A stretch of DNA of 21,227 bases from Candidatus Omnitrophota bacterium (GTDB lineage Bacteria > Omnitrophota > Gorgyraeia > B26-G9). Of the stretch, positions 20,292 through 21,227 are shown piece after piece. The stretch's first letter is position 1; each line of letters opens with the position of its first letter. Location of the stretch: contig JAQULA010000006.1 of the NCBI GenBank assembly GCA_028718845.1, forward strand, positions 1 to 21,227, read 5' to 3'. Both the position numbers and the translations under genes were made by a program. Below the pieces are notes generated by a model. That model was not told the DNA's origin, made no database searches, and saw only the letters and a program-made list of their open reading frames with translations.

Positions 20292-21227
20292 TTACCAAAC
20301 AACATGACTTCTTTCCCAATCTCCTGAATTTGGATTTGTATAGTCTAAATAAGCCTCTCCATTACTCCAGTTAGGATGCCCTTCTCCACTATCAACATAG
20401 ACCACAAAAGCAGAATTAGCATTATTAACAGTTTGTGTGAAGTTTTGGATTAATTGTGTCGAATCATCATAACTGACCAAGGATTCAACAGCCTTTTTGG
20501 CATCATAAGAGGCGTTACCTCTAACCTTGTCCGTTATGATTTTGCGATGTCCTAATGTGCCAGAACCTGTCCCATCTGTTTCATGACCGATCATTGTTTG
20601 AATATAATTTGCTATTTGTTGATCTGTGTATCCTTCTTCCTGTTTTGTCTTCACCCAAAAAGTTCCTGATGTCGAACGGAATCCAGGAGTAATCCACCAG
20701 TGATAATATGTCCAATTTTCCCAATAATTATTCTCTAAAATATAATAAAACCCTTTATTAGGGCCAGAAGAAACATACCCCGGACTTCCCGTTATTTCAT
20801 TATTTACTTGATAATTACCCTCCCCATAACCAATCTTTCCGCCCCATGCTGGTGCAGTTACCTCTTGAGCAGAAGGAGGCATTGCCATTTTCCAATCTCT
20901 ATTATGAACGGTAACCGTCAAATCGCGCGTAAATTCAAAATTGCCTAAAACAACTGTACATTCAACAGTCCCTCCGGTAACTATTGTCCCACTCCAAATA
21001 TTGTTTGTTGTTTCTTCTGTTATTGTCGCATCACCTCCGATAAATTTCCATCGATACACAGCACTTTCAATGCTCGGAGTGATGTTAAGCGCATATGAAC
21101 CATTATTGTCACGCGTCAGCTCTGATGGACCAGTCAAACTAATTTGCACTACATAAATCTCATAACTTTGTGCAATATAGCTATGCTCCGCTCCATTTGC
21201 CAAGAACTCACACTGCACTACGTACAT
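20292..21227 (-). CDS. Large exported Ig-like protein, 3' part only (5' end outside window)
   Basis: 311 residues are visible; the frame is open to the window edge, and the ATG there is probably internal. Residues 25-110 form an Ig/PKD-like beta domain (SLTGPSELTRDNNGSYALNI, then YRWKFIGGDATI and VECTVVLG), described by its strand pattern. The C-terminal 200 residues are rich in Trp, Tyr, Gly and Asn (ENWTYYHWWITPGF; HETDGTGSGTLGHRKI) and I do not recognise them. The HETDGTGSGTLGHRK stretch with conserved-looking His and Asp could be functional, but no named enzyme family is supported. It is AT-rich and lies just upstream of the small exported protein. Surface or secreted function is inferred. 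Confidence 0.55.
   Translation of the reverse strand: MYVVQCEFLANGAEHSYIAQSYEIYVVQISLTGPSELTRDNNGSYALNITPSIESAVYRWKFIGGDATITEETTNNIWSGTIVTGGTVECTVVLGNFEFTRDLTVTVHNRDWKMAMPPSAQEVTAPAWGGKIGYGEGNYQVNNEITGSPGYVSSGPNKGFYYILENNYWENWTYYHWWITPGFRSTSGTFWVKTKQEEGYTDQQIANYIQTMIGHETDGTGSGTLGHRKIITDKVRGNASYDAKKAVESLVSYDDSTQLIQNFTQTVNNANSAFVVYVDSGEGHPNWSNGEAYLDYTNPNSGDWERSHVVW

Overview
This 21.2 kb window reads as a bacterial chromosome segment in which every gene I can support lies on the minus strand. The organism is probably an anaerobic, Gram-negative-type bacterium. The evidence is a DUF362 protein next to a membrane polyferredoxin, a remnant of pyruvate:ferredoxin oxidoreductase, an AsmA-like envelope protein, exported proteins with signal peptides and several PilZ (c-di-GMP receptor) proteins. 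The mix of families would fit Candidatus Omnitrophota or a neighbouring deep lineage, but that is an inference from gene style and I could not run any taxonomic search.

Region 1 (1-15,107) is ordinary, dense, moderately GC-rich chromosome. From right to left, in the order of transcription, it holds: a CrcB fluoride channel, DUF190 and CorA cluster; a small exported protein of unknown function; an operon of peptide deformylase, a PNPOx-fold protein and an ECF sigma factor carrying its own zinc-finger anti-sigma-like domain, behind a near-consensus sigma-70 promoter; a tandem-PilZ protein; a PQ-loop (SemiSWEET-like) protein and a nitroreductase; a 57-residue membrane protein; a second tandem-PilZ protein overlapping an exported cyclophilin; a single PilZ protein; a HAD phosphatase; a fumarylacetoacetase-family protein; an MFS transporter; an AsmA-like protein and a long YihY/BrkB membrane protein; and a DUF362 plus polyferredoxin pair that runs off the left edge.

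Region 2 (about 15,108-19,765) is accessory. Two RAYT/Y1-type (HUH) transposase genes are identical by eye over about 949 bp. Each is bounded by long perfect terminal inverted repeats and has its ribosome-binding site buried in a 13-bp hairpin. Between them lie a Fic-domain protein, the 3' stub of a pyruvate:ferredoxin oxidoreductase gene with its terminator, two copies of a structured two-hairpin repeat whose stems show compensatory changes, and a 152-bp MITE-like element with 15-bp perfect inverted ends and a 4-bp target duplication. The sequence upstream of crcB holds overlapping inverted repeats that could fold as a pseudoknot or as an alternative hairpin.

Region 3 (19,761-21,227) is AT-rich and holds an exported protein of unknown function and the 3' part of a large Ig-like protein whose start is outside the window. 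The most interesting material is the repeat and transposase region, where structured repeats, a MITE candidate and nearly identical RAYT elements sit within 4.5 kb.
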